From Bacillota bacterium (GTDB taxonomy: Bacteria > Bacillota > Clostridia > Christensenellales > CAG-138), in NCBI GenBank assembly GCA_023395595.1, contig JAEWYO010000037.1, forward strand, positions 16,679 through 80,678: a stretch of 64,000 nucleotides of DNA, written 5' to 3'. Below the pieces are notes generated by a model. That model worked only from the letters and a program-made list of their open reading frames with translations. It ran no database searches and was not told the DNA's origin. Position 1 is the stretch's first letter. Every line of letters begins with the position of its first letter. Shown piece after piece: positions 17,673-26,715 of the stretch. The position numbers were made by a program, and so were the translations under genes.

Positions 17673-18001
17673 GTTTCGGAAGAATGAACACGCATATTTC
17701 CATCGCCGAGGAAAAGGTGACGAAGGACGCGGAGGGGTTTGCGATTAAAACGGAAAACGTCCTCACATCCATTTGCGCATATCGCGAGGGGCGGCACGGT
17801 TCTCAGAAATGGGTCAACCGTGCCGCCTTTTCAGAGGCGACGGATTTGTTTCGGTTTCGAGTTATCCCGGGCTTAGCCGTAACCACAGCGCATGTGATTC
17901 TTTGCGGCGATGATCGCTTTGAAATCACATCCGTCGAGGATGTAAAGGGCCGAGGCATGTATCTTGAGGTGCTGGCAAAGAAGGTGACGGCGGATGGCTA
18001 A
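17669..18001 (+). CDS. Head closure / head-tail adaptor protein
   Basis: A 110-residue SPP1 gp16-like adaptor. It is beta-rich, with CAYREGRHGSQKWVNRA and FRFRVIPGLAVTTAHVILCGDDRFEITSVEDV, the usual strand-rich stopper fold. It would close the head after packaging and dock the tail. Its ATG overlaps the connector stop by four bases, and its end overlaps the next gene by eight. Confidence 0.8.
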   Translation: MSFGRMNTHISIAEEKVTKDAEGFAIKTENVLTSICAYREGRHGSQKWVNRAAFSEATDLFRFRVIPGLAVTTAHVILCGDDRFEITSVEDVKGRGMYLEVLAKKVTADG

Positions 18002-18422
18002 AGTACAGATCGAAATGCCCCAAAAGTTGCTCTCCCAAATAGAAGATATGGGCAACTCGCTCGATGCGGCGATCCCGAAGGCGCTTGCGGCGGGCGGCAA
18101 GGTTGTGCTGGCCAAGATGAAATCGAATCTGCAAGCGGCGATCGGGCGCGGCACGAAGACCAAATCGCGCTCGACAGGCAAGCTTGCCGCATCGCTCGGC
18201 GTATCATCGGCGAAGCTGGATCGCGACGGAAATTTGGATGTGAAGGTCGGGTTTTCAGAAGGGCGCGGCGACGTCAGTAATGCTATGCTCGCGAACCTTC
18301 TGGAATACGGCAAACATGGTCAGCCGCCGAAACCGTTTCTCAAGCTGACCAAGTCCTCGAGCCGGAAGCCGTGCATTGAGGAGATGCAGCGCGTTTTGAA
18401 AGAGGAGTTGAACCTGCCATGA
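17994..18422 (+). CDS. HK97 gp10-like tail-joining protein
   Basis: A 142-residue protein of the HK97-gp10 family: an N-terminal helical segment (LDAAIPKALAAGGKVVLAKMKSNL), then TGKLAASLGVSSAKLDRDGNLDVKVGF and LANLLEYGKHGQPPKPFLK, where the E-Y/F-G...P.PF signature is clear. It acts at the head-tail joint. It overlaps both neighbours (eight and four bases). Confidence 0.85.
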   Translation: MAKVQIEMPQKLLSQIEDMGNSLDAAIPKALAAGGKVVLAKMKSNLQAAIGRGTKTKSRSTGKLAASLGVSSAKLDRDGNLDVKVGFSEGRGDVSNAMLANLLEYGKHGQPPKPFLKLTKSSSRKPCIEEMQRVLKEELNLP

Positions 18423-18760
18423 GCATGCTGGAAGAATTGAACACCCTCGTTACGAACGCCGGACTTCCTGTGGAGACCGGCATTTTCTCAGGTACCGCGC
18501 CGGACGAGTACGTTGTAATTACACCGATTTCAGATCATTTCGAACTATTCTCAGACGATGCTCCGGGTATGAACATCGAAGAAGTGCGGCTGTCGCTCTT
18601 TTCGAAGAACAATTACTGCGCAAGGAAACGGCAGCTCGTTCGGTTACTGCTGTCGGCGGGATTTCTGGTATCCGAACGCCGCTATATCGGGTTGGAAGAG
18701 GACACGGGCTATCATCACTTTGCCATTGATGTGGCAAAGGAGTATATGGAGGAAGCATAA
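18419..18760 (+). CDS. Tail terminator / tail completion protein
   Basis: A 113-residue protein located where HK97-like phages encode the tail terminator (gpU-like). It is alpha/beta with VETGIFSGTAPDEYVVITPIS and a later SLFSKNNYCARKRQLVRLLLSAGF helix. The assignment rests mainly on position directly before the major tail protein and on size. It overlaps the previous stop by four bases. Confidence 0.7.
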   Translation: MSMLEELNTLVTNAGLPVETGIFSGTAPDEYVVITPISDHFELFSDDAPGMNIEEVRLSLFSKNNYCARKRQLVRLLLSAGFLVSERRYIGLEEDTGYHHFAIDVAKEYMEEA

Positions 18761-19351
18761 ATGGCAACCATCGGGTTGGATAAATTGTATTACGCAAAAA
18801 TTACCGAAGGCGCGAACGGTGATGAAACCTACGCCGCGCCCGTTTCGCTTGCAAAGGCGATGTCTGCAGAATTGAAAATCGATATCAACGAAGCGACGCT
18901 ATTCGCTGATGACGGCGCTGCCGAGGTGGTCAAGGAGTTCAAGAGCGGTACGCTTACGTTGGGCATAGACAACATCGGCGCTGCGGTCGCGAGTGATCTC
19001 ACGGGGTCGCAGATTGATGACAACAAAGTGCTGGTGTCACAGAGCGAGAACGGCGGGCAGCCGGTCGCGATCGGTTTTCGCGCGAAGAAGAGCAACGGTA
19101 AGTATCGCTACTTCTGGCTGTATCGCGTCGTGTTCGGCATTCCCGCAACGAACCTGCAGACAAAGGGAGACAACATCACGTTCTCGACGCCGTCGATCGA
19201 GGGAACAATCATCCGGCGCAACAAGCTGGATGGTCAGGGGAAACATCCGTGGAAAGCGGAGGTCAATGAGGACGATACGAGCGTACCAGCGTTGACGATC
19301 TCGGGTTGGTACACACAGGTCTATGAGCCTACATTTGCGGCGGAGGGTTAA
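18761..19351 (+). CDS. Major tail protein (phi13 type)
   Basis: A 196-residue tail-tube protein of the phi13 family: N-terminal IGLDKLYYAKIT, then AKAMSAELKIDINEATLFADDG and VVKEFKSGTLTLGIDNI, repeated features of the family's beta-sandwich. It polymerises around the tape measure to form the tail tube. GGAGG lies just before the ATG, which follows the previous stop directly. Confidence 0.9.
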   Translation: MATIGLDKLYYAKITEGANGDETYAAPVSLAKAMSAELKIDINEATLFADDGAAEVVKEFKSGTLTLGIDNIGAAVASDLTGSQIDDNKVLVSQSENGGQPVAIGFRAKKSNGKYRYFWLYRVVFGIPATNLQTKGDNITFSTPSIEGTIIRRNKLDGQGKHPWKAEVNEDDTSVPALTISGWYTQVYEPTFAAEG

Positions 19352-19354
19352 TTC

Positions 19355-19768
19355 ATGGAAAACGACAGAGGCGCAATGATCCAAATCGGCAACCGAGAGT
19401 ATGAGATGCTCCTGACTACACGCGCGACCAAAGAGATCGCGAAGCGTTACGGCGGACTGGAGCACCTTGGTGACAAGCTCATGAAGGCAGAGAATTTCGA
19501 GCTCGCCCTGGACGAGGTCGTTTGGCTGATCACGCTGCTCGCCAACCAGAGCACGCTGGTGCATAACTTACTTGAGCCAAATACAAAACGTGAGCTTTTG
19601 ACAGAGGAAGCGGTTGAACTGCTCACTACACCGCTGGATCTCTCCGGCTACAAGGTCGCGATCATGGAAGCGATGGTCAGAGGCACAAAGCGCTATGTCG
19701 AAAGCGAGGAGAAACCCTCAAAAAACGCACAGGTCGGGCAAACGACGAAGAGCTGTTTGCCCGATTGA
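19355..19768 (+). CDS. Tail assembly chaperone (gpG-like, zero-frame product)
   Basis: A 137-residue helical protein (TTRATKEIAKRYGGLEHLGDKLM start, DEVVWLITLLANQST in the middle) between the major tail protein and tape measure, where gpG-type chaperones are encoded. It binds the tape measure and tube subunits during tail assembly and is absent from the virion. Its last codons contain a -1 slippery site, so only ribosomes that do not shift make this form. The stop TGA is at 19766-19768. Confidence 0.85.
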   Translation: MENDRGAMIQIGNREYEMLLTTRATKEIAKRYGGLEHLGDKLMKAENFELALDEVVWLITLLANQSTLVHNLLEPNTKRELLTEEAVELLTTPLDLSGYKVAIMEAMVRGTKRYVESEEKPSKNAQVGQTTKSCLPD

Positions 19769-19929
19769 TCTTCTACGGAGTGACGTTGCTTAGGCGGCCC
19801 GAACGCGAGGTCTGGCTCATGCCGCTTGGCGCTCTTCTCGACCAGTGGGAAGTATACAAGCAATACAACGGGATCACGAAAACCACTGAGGAAAGCTATA
19901 TCGACAGCGTGATTCCTGCTGGCACTTAA
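19355..19929 (+). CDS. Tail assembly chaperone, -1 frameshift product (gpGT-like)
   Basis: Reading in frame to 19726, slipping back one base and continuing from 19726 to the TAA at 19927-19929 gives a 191-residue protein: 124 residues of the gpG-like part plus 67 from the -1 frame. The extension (starting RTGRANDEELFARLIFYGV and ending SYIDSVIPAGT) is protein-like and has no start codon or ribosome-binding site of its own. This is the arrangement of lambda gpG/gpGT and its relatives in Gram-positive phages. Confidence 0.85.
19720..19764 (+). promoter_or_regulatory. Programmed -1 frameshift cassette
   Basis: The heptamer A-AAA-AAC at 19720-19726 is in the correct phase (TCA AAA AAC in the zero frame). 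After a seven-base spacer, TCGGGCAAAC (19734-19743) pairs perfectly with GTTTGCCCGA (19755-19764) around an 11-base loop. Heptamer, spacer length and ten-pair stem match the classical requirements for -1 slippage. Confidence 0.88.
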
Positions 19930-19997
19930 AACAAGCGTTCCATATTGATCGACCTGCAGGTCGGTCTTATTTCGTTTATTTCTTGGGAGGTGGTTCC

Positions 19998-22337
19998 TTG
20001 GCATCCGACTTTGGCCTGAAAATCGGGATTGAGGGCGAACAAGCCTTTCGAAAAGCTCTCTCTGAGATCAATCAGTCGTTCAAGGTTCTCGGGAGCGAAA
20101 TGAACCTCGTCACCTCCCAATTCGACAAACAGGACAAATCGGTTAGCGCGCTGACCGCCCGAAACCAAGTCCTGCGAAAAGAGATCGACGCTCAAAAAGA
20201 TAAGGTTGAAACCCTCGAAGCCGCGTTGCAGAACGCAGCTTCTTCTTTTGGTGAGAACGATAAGCGTACCCAAGCGTGGCAGGTTCAACTTAACAACGCC
20301 AAAGCGGCGCTCAACGGTATGGAGCGCGAGCTTGGCGCAAACGAAACTGCGCTGGAGGGCGCGGCGGACGATCTGAATTCTGCCGGCAAACAGGCGGACG
20401 AGTTCGGCGACGAGATCAAGCAGTCCGCGGCCCAAGCGGACGACGCGGGCGGGCGTTTCGACAAGCTCGGTTCGGTCGTGAAAGGCATCGGCGTCGCGCT
20501 CGGCGCAGCCATGGCGGCGATCGGTACCGCTGCGGTGACCGCTGGAAAAGCGCTCGTCGATATGACGGTCAATACCGCGGCATATGCGGATGAAATGCTG
20601 ACGCAAAGTTCCATCACCGGCATGAGCGTGGAAGGTCTACAGGCATATTCCTACGCCGCCGATCTCGTAGATGTTTCGCTGGACACTTTGACCGGCTCCA
20701 TGGCAAAGAACGTGAAGTCTATGTCCAGCGCTGCTGGCGGCAGCGAGCAGTTCGCCAAAGCATACGATCGCCTCGGCGTATCGGTGACGAACGCGGATGG
20801 GACGCTTCGAAACAGCGAGGACGTCTATTGGGATGCCATCGACGCGCTCGGGCAGGTATCTAACGAAACAGAGCGCGATGCGCTCGCCATGCAGCTGTTC
20901 GGCAAGAGCGCGCAGGATCTGAACCCGCTGATCGCACAGGGCAGCAAGGGCATCGCGGCGCTGACCGACGAAGCCAAGCGTATGGGCGCGGTGTTAAGCG
21001 AGGAAACGATCGCAAAATTCGGCGCGTTCGATGATTCCGTGCAACGGCTTAAACAGGGCGCGGCAGCGGCTCAACGTGTTATGGGCACGGTGCTGCTACC
21101 GCAGCTCCAGACGCTCGCGGACGATGGCGTTTCCCTTCTCGGCGACTTCACTTCGGGACTTGCCGAGGCAGGCGGCGATTTTGACAAGATCACCGTCGTA
21201 CTTGGCGAAACGGTCGGCGGGATCGCGAACATGATTCTCGGCAGCCTGCCGCAGTTTGTGCAGGTTGGCATGAGCATCGTGAGCGCGATCGGCGGCGCGT
21301 TAGCGGCGAATCTGCCTACGTTAATCTCCGCCGCATCCGGCATCGTCATGACGCTTTTACAGGGAGTGATAACCGCGCTGCCGCAGTTCACAGACGGAGC
21401 GGTGCAGCTGATCACCACCCTCGCTCAGGGAATTGTCGACATGCTGCCTGCATTGGTGGAGGCGGCGATTCAGATGATCGCATCGCTTGTACAAGGTATA
21501 GGTGATGCGCTGCCGACACTGATTCCGGCGATCATTGAGGCGGTGCTTCTGATCTGCGAAACGTTGTTTGACAACATGGACAAGATATTGGATGCGGCGT
21601 TTTCTATTGTGAAAGGCTTGGCAGAGGGCCTTGTTCGAGCATTGCCGAAACTGATCGAAGCGCTTCCGAAACTGATCACAGGGATCATCAACTTCTTCAC
21701 GCAGAATCTTCCCATGCTCGTGACCATGGGCATTCAACTGACGATTCAGCTCGCGATTGGCTTGATCAAAGCTCTCCCGCAGCTAATCGCCGCTCTACCG
21801 CAGATCGTCTCCGCGATCCTGAACGGTTTCGGATCGTCGGTATCCTCCGTGGTGGAGATTGGCAAGAACATTGTAGGTGGCCTTTGGGAAGGCATCAAGA
21901 GCATGGCCTCGTGGCTCGCAAGCAAGGTGCGCGACTTCTTCTCCAATATCGTGAAAAGCGCGAAGAGAGCGCTCGGTATCGCGTCGCCTTCAAAGGTGTT
22001 CGCCGGAATCGGCGAGAACATGGGCGAGGGCGTTGGCGTCGGCTTTACCGACGCTATGGAGGACGTAAACAAACAGATTCAGAGCGCGATCCCGACCAGC
22101 GTAGACGTCGGCGCGATCGATGTTCTGACGAACCTACCGAACAGCATCGGCATCGGCGGCATGAGCGACTTACTGTCGCAGAAACTGGATGTGCTGATCG
22201 GCGAAGTGCGGCGGTATCTGCCGCAGCTTGCCGGGATGCAGCTGGTCGCAGACACCGGGGCGACCATCGGCTGGCTTGCGCCGGCTATGGACGACGCGCT
22301 AGGTGCAATTCGCAGACGAAAGGAGCGGCTGACGTGA
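19998..22337 (+). CDS. Tape measure protein
   Basis: A 779-residue protein that sets tail length. The N-terminal ~170 residues are coiled coil. Next come GVALGAAMAAIGTAAVTAGKAL-type hydrophobic and TP901-like segments, then long alternating hydrophobic helices with repeated LP.L..A...I motifs (about 420-620), and a C-terminal membrane-active-looking region. GGGAGG seven bases upstream supports the TTG start at 19998; the in-frame TTG at 19983 would include the ribosome-binding site. Its end overlaps the next gene by four bases. Confidence 0.92.
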   Translation: MASDFGLKIGIEGEQAFRKALSEINQSFKVLGSEMNLVTSQFDKQDKSVSALTARNQVLRKEIDAQKDKVETLEAALQNAASSFGENDKRTQAWQVQLNNAKAALNGMERELGANETALEGAADDLNSAGKQADEFGDEIKQSAAQADDAGGRFDKLGSVVKGIGVALGAAMAAIGTAAVTAGKALVDMTVNTAAYADEMLTQSSITGMSVEGLQAYSYAADLVDVSLDTLTGSMAKNVKSMSSAAGGSEQFAKAYDRLGVSVTNADGTLRNSEDVYWDAIDALGQVSNETERDALAMQLFGKSAQDLNPLIAQGSKGIAALTDEAKRMGAVLSEETIAKFGAFDDSVQRLKQGAAAAQRVMGTVLLPQLQTLADDGVSLLGDFTSGLAEAGGDFDKITVVLGETVGGIANMILGSLPQFVQVGMSIVSAIGGALAANLPTLISAASGIVMTLLQGVITALPQFTDGAVQLITTLAQGIVDMLPALVEAAIQMIASLVQGIGDALPTLIPAIIEAVLLICETLFDNMDKILDAAFSIVKGLAEGLVRALPKLIEALPKLITGIINFFTQNLPMLVTMGIQLTIQLAIGLIKALPQLIAALPQIVSAILNGFGSSVSSVVEIGKNIVGGLWEGIKSMASWLASKVRDFFSNIVKSAKRALGIASPSKVFAGIGENMGEGVGVGFTDAMEDVNKQIQSAIPTSVDVGAIDVLTNLPNSIGIGGMSDLLSQKLDVLIGEVRRYLPQLAGMQLVADTGATIGWLAPAMDDALGAIRRRKERLT

Positions 22338-22975
22338 GCGATATCCGATTTGGAACAAAGTGGGCGCGCGCGGACTATGGCCTGATTGTCGCGCCTTACG
22401 CCATCCCTATGCCGGAACCGCAGACGAACTTCGTAGAGATCCCCGGGCGCGATGGCGCGCTCGATCTTACGGAGGCGTTTGGTACGGTGCGTTACGCCGA
22501 TCGGATCATTCCGCTGACGCTCTATGCGCGCGCGCCGTTTGACACGCTGATCTCCGCGTTTGCGTCGGATGTGCACGCGCGGCGCATGAACATGATCTTC
22601 GACCGTGATCCGACCTTCTATTACGACGCGCGGATGACCATTGAGGACGTGGAACGGCACTGGGGATATTGCGAGCTGTCGCTTGAGTGCCGTGTGAAGC
22701 CGTATAAACTGGAACACTTTGAGACTGCGATTACGGTGCTTCCAACGGGCAACGCTACGGTGACGCTGACGAATTTGCGAATGCCGGTTGTGCCGACGAT
22801 CACAACCTCTGCCGAGATGACGCTGACGTTTACGATTAGCGAGAAGGATTATACTGTCAACCTTTCAGCGGGCACACACGTGATTCCGTCACTGGTGCTC
22901 ATGGATGGAGACACGGGTATTGACATAGCGGGTACAGGTTCGATCACGTTCACCTACCGGAAAGGAGCGCTCTGA
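22334..22975 (+). CDS. Distal tail protein (Dit-like)
   Basis: A 213-residue protein in the Dit position after the tape measure. The N-terminal part (YAIPMPEPQTNFVEIPGRDGALDLTEAFG) is the characteristic Dit/phage_tail segment, followed by strands and a C-terminal galectin-like beta region. It forms the hub joining tail tube and tail tip. GTG 22334 is the likely start: it overlaps the tape-measure stop (GTGA) with AGGAG upstream. Confidence 0.85.
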   Translation: MSDIRFGTKWARADYGLIVAPYAIPMPEPQTNFVEIPGRDGALDLTEAFGTVRYADRIIPLTLYARAPFDTLISAFASDVHARRMNMIFDRDPTFYYDARMTIEDVERHWGYCELSLECRVKPYKLEHFETAITVLPTGNATVTLTNLRMPVVPTITTSAEMTLTFTISEKDYTVNLSAGTHVIPSLVLMDGDTGIDIAGTGSITFTYRKGAL

Positions 22976-24618
22976 TGTACCGCATACTCTGCGATTCGTA
23001 TGTGATCTACGATCCGCGTTTGACGGATTTGTTCGTGATCGAGCCAGAATTGACGCAAAAGAAGAACGAGCCGGGCGAATTGTCGTTCACGATTCCAAAA
23101 GAGCATCCGCATTACGGTGTACTGGAAAAGCTCAAGAGCCGTATCAAGGTCTATCAAGATGACACTCTGATCTGGGTTGGCCGAGCGATCGAGGACGAGC
23201 GTGATCTCTATGAGAACCGCAAGGTCGTTGCGGAAGGATCTCTAGCGTATCTACTCGACAGCATCCTTCGTCCGTTTACCACGGATGGTACAGCGGCGGA
23301 GATCTGGGACTATATTCTGACCCAGCACAATGGGCAGGTGAACGTGAATCAGCGATTTGTTTTAGGGAATAGCGACCTTTCTGGTTCGGTCAGCATCGAA
23401 ATAAAAGACTATCTGTCCGCTTGGCAGGTTCTGAAAACCAGTTTACTTGATCCACTCGGCGGTTACCTGATCGTCAGATTTGACGAATACGAAAATCCAA
23501 TTCTCGACTATCTGACTGATGTACCGGACACATCGACACAGCGGATCGAATTCGGAGAAAACCTGATCGACCTCGTATTGAGCAAGAGCGCGTCCGAGAC
23601 CTATACCGCCTGCGTTCCGCTCGGCGCGGCGTTGCGGGATATCGACCCGGAATTGGAGAGCGACGCGCGGCTGACGATCTCGAGCGTGAACGAGGGGCAA
23701 GAATACCTAGAAGATACGGCACTTTCGTCAGATTACGGAGTTATCTTTGCATCATCTGGCCTGACCACATGGAATGAAATCACCGATCCGACGATCCTTA
23801 TGAACAAAGGCCGTGATTGGCTGAGTGGAACCGGCGCGCGATTCAAACAGACGATCAAGCTATCGGCGGTCGATCTGCACAACGCCGACGCGAACGTCGA
23901 GTCGTTCCAATTCTTGGACAAGGTGACTGTCTCCTGCGGAACGCTCTGCCCGGAAGAGACGTATGTGCTCTCTGAATTGACGATCCCGCTAAACAACCCC
24001 GCGAGCACCGGCATCGTGCTCGGGGATTCACGCCCGTCTCTGATCGGCGAGGAGATCCGGAATAATACATCGGTGAAGAATCGTATCGAGACGATCGAGG
24101 CTGACTATACAACGCACGGCGAAATCAAAGAGATCGTGCAGGAGCAGCTCACCCAAAATACGTCGATCCTGCAATCGGCGCAGCAGATTATCATGACCGC
24201 GTTGGAAGACTATGTTCGAACGCAGGACTTCGTTGCGTTACAAAATATGATACAAACCTCATTCTCCATTATGGCGGGGACGATCGAGGCGAACTTCACA
24301 GAGACGGCAAGCCGAATTTCGACCCTGAACGGCGAAACCTCGCAGCAGTTCGAGTCAGTGCGCAGCTTCATTCGGCTGATTTCCTCCGGCATTGTAATTG
24401 GAAAGAGCACGTCGGCGATCAAGCTCAAGCTGGAAAACGATGTGCTGTATTTCTTCTCTGGCAGCGAGGACAGCGTGTCCACGGACAGCGCGATCGCCTA
24501 CTTCTCTTCCGGCAAGCTGTATGTCAACGATGTGCAGGTGCTTTCGTCGCTGCGGATAGGCGGATATGCCTGGGTGCCCGAGAGTGGCAATCTAAACTTC
24601 AAGAAGATCGCGGGGTGA
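22975..24618 (+). CDS. Tail-associated protein (Tal/Gp37-like baseplate hub)
   Basis: A 547-residue tail-tip protein. Residues about 1-350 resemble the siphovirus Gp37-like / prophage endopeptidase tail family (FSFTIPKEHPHYGVL-type strand pattern, VWVGRAIEDERDLYENRKVVAEGSLAYLLDS). The C-terminal ~180 residues are helical/coiled coil then beta, as in a tail spike stem. It would form the tip that contacts the host surface. The start overlaps the previous stop by one base, with AAAGGAG before it. Confidence 0.82.
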   Translation: MYRILCDSYVIYDPRLTDLFVIEPELTQKKNEPGELSFTIPKEHPHYGVLEKLKSRIKVYQDDTLIWVGRAIEDERDLYENRKVVAEGSLAYLLDSILRPFTTDGTAAEIWDYILTQHNGQVNVNQRFVLGNSDLSGSVSIEIKDYLSAWQVLKTSLLDPLGGYLIVRFDEYENPILDYLTDVPDTSTQRIEFGENLIDLVLSKSASETYTACVPLGAALRDIDPELESDARLTISSVNEGQEYLEDTALSSDYGVIFASSGLTTWNEITDPTILMNKGRDWLSGTGARFKQTIKLSAVDLHNADANVESFQFLDKVTVSCGTLCPEETYVLSELTIPLNNPASTGIVLGDSRPSLIGEEIRNNTSVKNRIETIEADYTTHGEIKEIVQEQLTQNTSILQSAQQIIMTALEDYVRTQDFVALQNMIQTSFSIMAGTIEANFTETASRISTLNGETSQQFESVRSFIRLISSGIVIGKSTSAIKLKLENDVLYFFSGSEDSVSTDSAIAYFSSGKLYVNDVQVLSSLRIGGYAWVPESGNLNFKKIAG

Positions 24619-24622
24619 GGAA

Positions 24623-26701
24623 ATGGCAAATTGGCCGTATGAATCGATTCATGACGGATACACGATTGTCAACGGTTCACTTTCCGGAACTGCGGCGAGC
24701 AAGGTTTCATGCTGGCTGGAATACAAAATCGTTTCGCAGTCGGTCGTTAATAACACGTCCACCATCCGATTCTATGTGTTTCTGGCGACCTCAGGGAACA
24801 CCTCGCAGTTTGATGTCTATTGCAATAACATCGATTCGAATTCACGCGGCGCAATGAGCGTATCGGTCGATGGAAGCTCCGTGTACAACCGTATCGGGAG
24901 AGGCTTCGCAATCTCGCGGATTCCGTACCGTGACGAGTATATCACGCAGTATCAGGAACCGTATGACACGGCGTCGGGGTATCAATACCTCATGATCCTG
25001 ACCGATAACGCGAGCACTGAGAGCGAAGCATATGGCGAATGTACGGTCACCCACAACTCGGATGGAACCAAGCAGATCACCTTGGCTTTTACAGCGAACT
25101 GCACCTACTCTGCATCCATTGGAACGGCAAACGGCAGCGTGGTCATCTCGCTGCCCGCGATTCCGCGTATTACCACGCCAACTGTATCCGCCGTCACGCT
25201 CGGCAGCGCGGCGACGATTTCGCTCACGCCAGCGTCGGGTTCCTTTTTACATACGCTACGAGCGAAGTTTGGCTCGCGTGCCGAAACGACGATCGCATCG
25301 CAAACCGCCGCGACAAACATTTCATGGACGCCGTCACTTGACGAAGCCAACGCCGCGCCAAACGCGACGAGCGTCGTGGGTACGCTCTATTGCGACACGT
25401 ATTCCGGCGGAGTTCTTCTTGGCACGACACAGGTTAGCGTGACAGCTGCGATTCCGACTTCGGTTGTGCCTACGGGATCGATCTGGTATTCGGAAGCGGA
25501 AGAGGGGTTATTTGCACAATTTGGCTGCTATGTACAGCGAAAGAGTAAATTGAGCCTTAGTATATCCGCAGCAGGCGTATACGGTTCGTCCGTTTCTTCA
25601 ATCTCAACAACGGTCAATGGCGCGACGTATTCGGGGAACTCCTTTTCAACAAACGAACTGACGACCGCGGGGACGAACACGATACGCACGACGATCACGG
25701 ACAGCCGAGGCCGAACCACGGTGCTGACGGGTACGTTTGAGGTCGTAGCATATGATTCCCCATCTGTCCAGTCTGTGGCTGTCTTTCGATGCGACGCTGC
25801 GGGCAACGCCAGCAACACGGGAACATACGCCATAGTAGCGGTGACAGGCGTGATCTCCTCTGTGAGCAGCAAGAATATACGCACCCTGAAGATCGGGTTC
25901 AAACGCAAGAGTGAATCAGTCTATACGGAGACGACATTCGCGCTTTCCACGTATGCTGTCAACGGTTCCTTTCGTATCGGCGGCAGCCTGTCGAACCAAT
26001 ATACCTACGATATTCGTGTGACGCTCGGTGATTATTTCGGCGAAGCGTACGGGTACACCGACCTGAGCACGGCGGAGGTCATCCTATCCGTGCGCAGCAC
26101 CGGTGTGGGACTGGCGGTCGGAAAGGTTGCCGAGGAGGACAGCTTCGATGTTGGCTGGCCGGCGCGGTTTCGCGAAAACGTGCAGTTTGACGATGCGGTA
26201 ACGTTTTCGAGCGCTCTTTGGCTTGCGAACCTGATCTTCCCGGTGGGAAGCATCCGCATGACGGTTTCCGCCGCGGATGAAAGCGCGTTTCTTGGAGGCA
26301 CATGGGTGCGCTGGGGAACGGGCCGCGTTCCGGTTGGCGTGAACACTTCCGATACGAACTTCAACACCGTGGAGAAGACGGGCGGCGCGAACACGCATAC
26401 GCTGGTGACAGCGGAATTGCCGTCACATAATCACTCGTTCAGCGGCTCCGTGACGGTGAACGCAAACGGTGCGCATACCCATCAGGCATCTTCGGGATCT
26501 TATAAGGTTGGAAGCGGGTCTGCTTCTACTTATTACTATATGACCAACGGCGGCAGCACCAGCGGCCAGACAACGGGTTCCGGCGGATCGCATGACCATA
26601 CCGGTTCCGTATCTGGTTCTGTTGGTAACAACGGCAGCGGCGCGGCGCACAACAACCTGCAGCCTTACATCACATGCTATTTCTGGAAAAGAACTTCATA
26701 G
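24623..26701 (+). CDS. Tail fibre with DUF859 and collar-like C terminus
   Basis: A 692-residue receptor-facing fibre. The N-terminal ~520 residues match the DUF859 siphovirus fibre family: serine/threonine-rich beta repeats. The C-terminal ~170 residues form a gp10/tail-collar-like domain: FPVGSIRMTVSAADESAFLGGTW, then histidine-rich LPSHNHSF, GAHTHQAS and GSHDHTGS. HxH motifs of this kind bind metal in trimeric fibre tips. It starts four bases after the previous stop. Confidence 0.85.
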   Translation: MANWPYESIHDGYTIVNGSLSGTAASKVSCWLEYKIVSQSVVNNTSTIRFYVFLATSGNTSQFDVYCNNIDSNSRGAMSVSVDGSSVYNRIGRGFAISRIPYRDEYITQYQEPYDTASGYQYLMILTDNASTESEAYGECTVTHNSDGTKQITLAFTANCTYSASIGTANGSVVISLPAIPRITTPTVSAVTLGSAATISLTPASGSFLHTLRAKFGSRAETTIASQTAATNISWTPSLDEANAAPNATSVVGTLYCDTYSGGVLLGTTQVSVTAAIPTSVVPTGSIWYSEAEEGLFAQFGCYVQRKSKLSLSISAAGVYGSSVSSISTTVNGATYSGNSFSTNELTTAGTNTIRTTITDSRGRTTVLTGTFEVVAYDSPSVQSVAVFRCDAAGNASNTGTYAIVAVTGVISSVSSKNIRTLKIGFKRKSESVYTETTFALSTYAVNGSFRIGGSLSNQYTYDIRVTLGDYFGEAYGYTDLSTAEVILSVRSTGVGLAVGKVAEEDSFDVGWPARFRENVQFDDAVTFSSALWLANLIFPVGSIRMTVSAADESAFLGGTWVRWGTGRVPVGVNTSDTNFNTVEKTGGANTHTLVTAELPSHNHSFSGSVTVNANGAHTHQASSGSYKVGSGSASTYYYMTNGGSTSGQTTGSGGSHDHTGSVSGSVGNNGSGAAHNNLQPYITCYFWKRTS

Positions 26702-26715
26702 GGAGAAAAAAGAAT

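Noticed and set aside
24623..26701. Diversity-generating retroelement target in the tail fibre
   Set aside because: No reverse transcriptase gene or template repeat exists in the window.
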